The notes beneath the pieces are model-generated. The model had not been told where the DNA came from. It searched no databases and saw only the letters and a program-made list of their open reading frames with translations. Shown one piece after another: positions 11,744 through 12,383 of a DNA stretch of 12,383 bases. The stretch lies in NCBI GenBank assembly GCA_023446865.1, contig JAEXPL010000269.1:1-12383 (forward strand), given 5' to 3'. This DNA is from Verrucomicrobiota bacterium. Its GTDB lineage: Bacteria > Verrucomicrobiota > Verrucomicrobiia > Opitutales > Opitutaceae. Made by a program: the position numbers and the translations under genes. Positions within the stretch are counted from its first letter, which is position 1, and the number at the start of each line of letters is the position of its first letter.

Positions 11744-12383
11744 TCAACCCGCGGCCGAATGCTCCGCCCGGCCCTCGGGCAGCTGCACCAGCACGTTGGC
11801 CGCGGTCAGCAGCACGCCGCCCACGACCAGGTGCCACGTGAGCGTCTCGTTCGCGTAGGCGATGCCGGTCCAGCCCGAGACCAGCGCCGGCAGAAACAGC
11901 GCCAGCCCCGAGGCCGACACCGGTTCGAGCGTGTAGATCAGCCCCGCCTCCGTCGCGGTGATCCGCGGCTGGCAGGCGTTCATCACCACGAAGCAAAAGA
12001 TCGTGCACGCCGCCGTGAGCGTGACGGTGAGCCCGAACCACGCGGGCGAGCGCGCCAGCGCCAACAACGCCGCCGGCTGTGGCGCCATCGCGAGGGCCGC
12101 CGCGCCGAAGCCCGCGCCCACCGCCAGGAACATCACCGTCGTCGTCGGCAACACGCGGTTGCGCGCAAACTCCTTCCGTTCCAGCCAGAGGATCTGCGCC
12201 ATGAAGAACAGCGAGCCAAGGATCGTCTCCAGCTCGCCGCGACCGAGCCGGAAGGCGCGCACATCGACCCGCCCGAGCACGCCCACGCCCGCCACCACCA
12301 AGGCGCACGCCGCCCACACCGGCCACCGCGGCAGCCGCCGCGTGCGCGCCGCGACCCACAGCGGGATCAGCACCGCGTAGAGT
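11744..12383 (-). CDS. EamA-family permease, C-terminal part (5' truncated by window)
   Basis: About 212 residues are visible; the frame is open at the window edge. The hydrophobic helices of a DMT permease can be followed: VWAACALVVAGVGVLGR closing the first EamA repeat, then the second repeat from LETILGSLFFMAQILWLERK through TTTVMFLAVGAGFGAAALAM and FGLTVTLTAACTIFCFVVM to TEAGLIYTLEPVSASGLALF. The segment between the last two helices (LPALVSGWTGIAYANETLTW) is longer than in the 7699 EamA protein. The Gly-Glu end motif there is replaced by Asn-Glu. Overall similarity to the 7699 permease is low, so these are not recent duplicates. Membrane export of a metabolite is inferred from the family; the substrate is unknown. 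The 101-residue orphan follows. Confidence 0.87.
   Translation of the reverse strand, partial: LYAVLIPLWVAARTRRLPRWPVWAACALVVAGVGVLGRVDVRAFRLGRGELETILGSLFFMAQILWLERKEFARNRVLPTTTVMFLAVGAGFGAAALAMAPQPAALLALARSPAWFGLTVTLTAACTIFCFVVMNACQPRITATEAGLIYTLEPVSASGLALFLPALVSGWTGIAYANETLTWHLVVGGVLLTAANVLVQLPEGRAEHSAAG

Noticed and set aside
11622..12359. Minus-strand frame joining the second EamA region to the 101-residue gene as one protein
   Set aside because: Upstream of 11744 this frame is out of register with the permease, whose own frame gives proper membrane helices.

Overview
The window is a very GC-rich, densely coding stretch of bacterial chromosome with housekeeping and accessory genes. Strong third-position G/C bias opens long spurious frames on both strands. 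Most genes lack an obvious Shine-Dalgarno sequence. GC content, gene content and GTAG-headed palindromic repeats would fit Verrucomicrobiota, perhaps Opitutaceae. That placement is inference from general resemblance, not from a marker gene. No rRNA, tRNA, CRISPR array, transposase or phage gene was seen.

Layout. (A) 1-3779, plus strand: the 3' part of a CCA-adding tRNA nucleotidyltransferase, a glycerate kinase, a secreted NamZ/DUF1343-type exo-muramidase, and an 80-residue orphan. (B) 4015-4863, plus strand: a TIR-like domain joined to a small predicted beta domain. The position expected to hold the catalytic glutamate of TIR NADases is alanine. (C) 7376 down to 4904, minus strand: a compact probable operon of aldo/keto reductase, AraC-type regulator, and a fusion of an antibiotic-biosynthesis-monooxygenase (ABM) domain to a DUF1805 domain. 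(D) 7377-7698: the upstream region between this operon and a plus-strand gene. It holds an inverted pair of REP-like palindromes and one copy of a second short repeat. (E) 7699-11278, plus strand: an EamA permease, a third REP-like palindrome, an alpha/beta hydrolase (lipase-like), and a membrane-anchored HEAT-repeat protein with a beta-rich C-terminal domain. (F) 12383 down to 11316, minus strand: the 3' part of a second EamA permease and a 101-residue orphan.

How the genes may work together. Only group C looks like a dedicated unit. A reductase, a regulator and an ABM-DUF1805 protein on one transcript suggest an inducible response to reactive carbonyls or quinones, but the substrate cannot be read from sequence. 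The CCA enzyme and glycerate kinase are 12 bases apart and probably co-transcribed, without an obvious shared pathway. NamZ would release MurNAc from peptidoglycan fragments.

The most unusual items are the GTAG-headed palindromes around the first EamA gene, a second repeat lying over two possible start sites, the TIR-beta protein without its usual glutamate, and the ABM-DUF1805 fusion.
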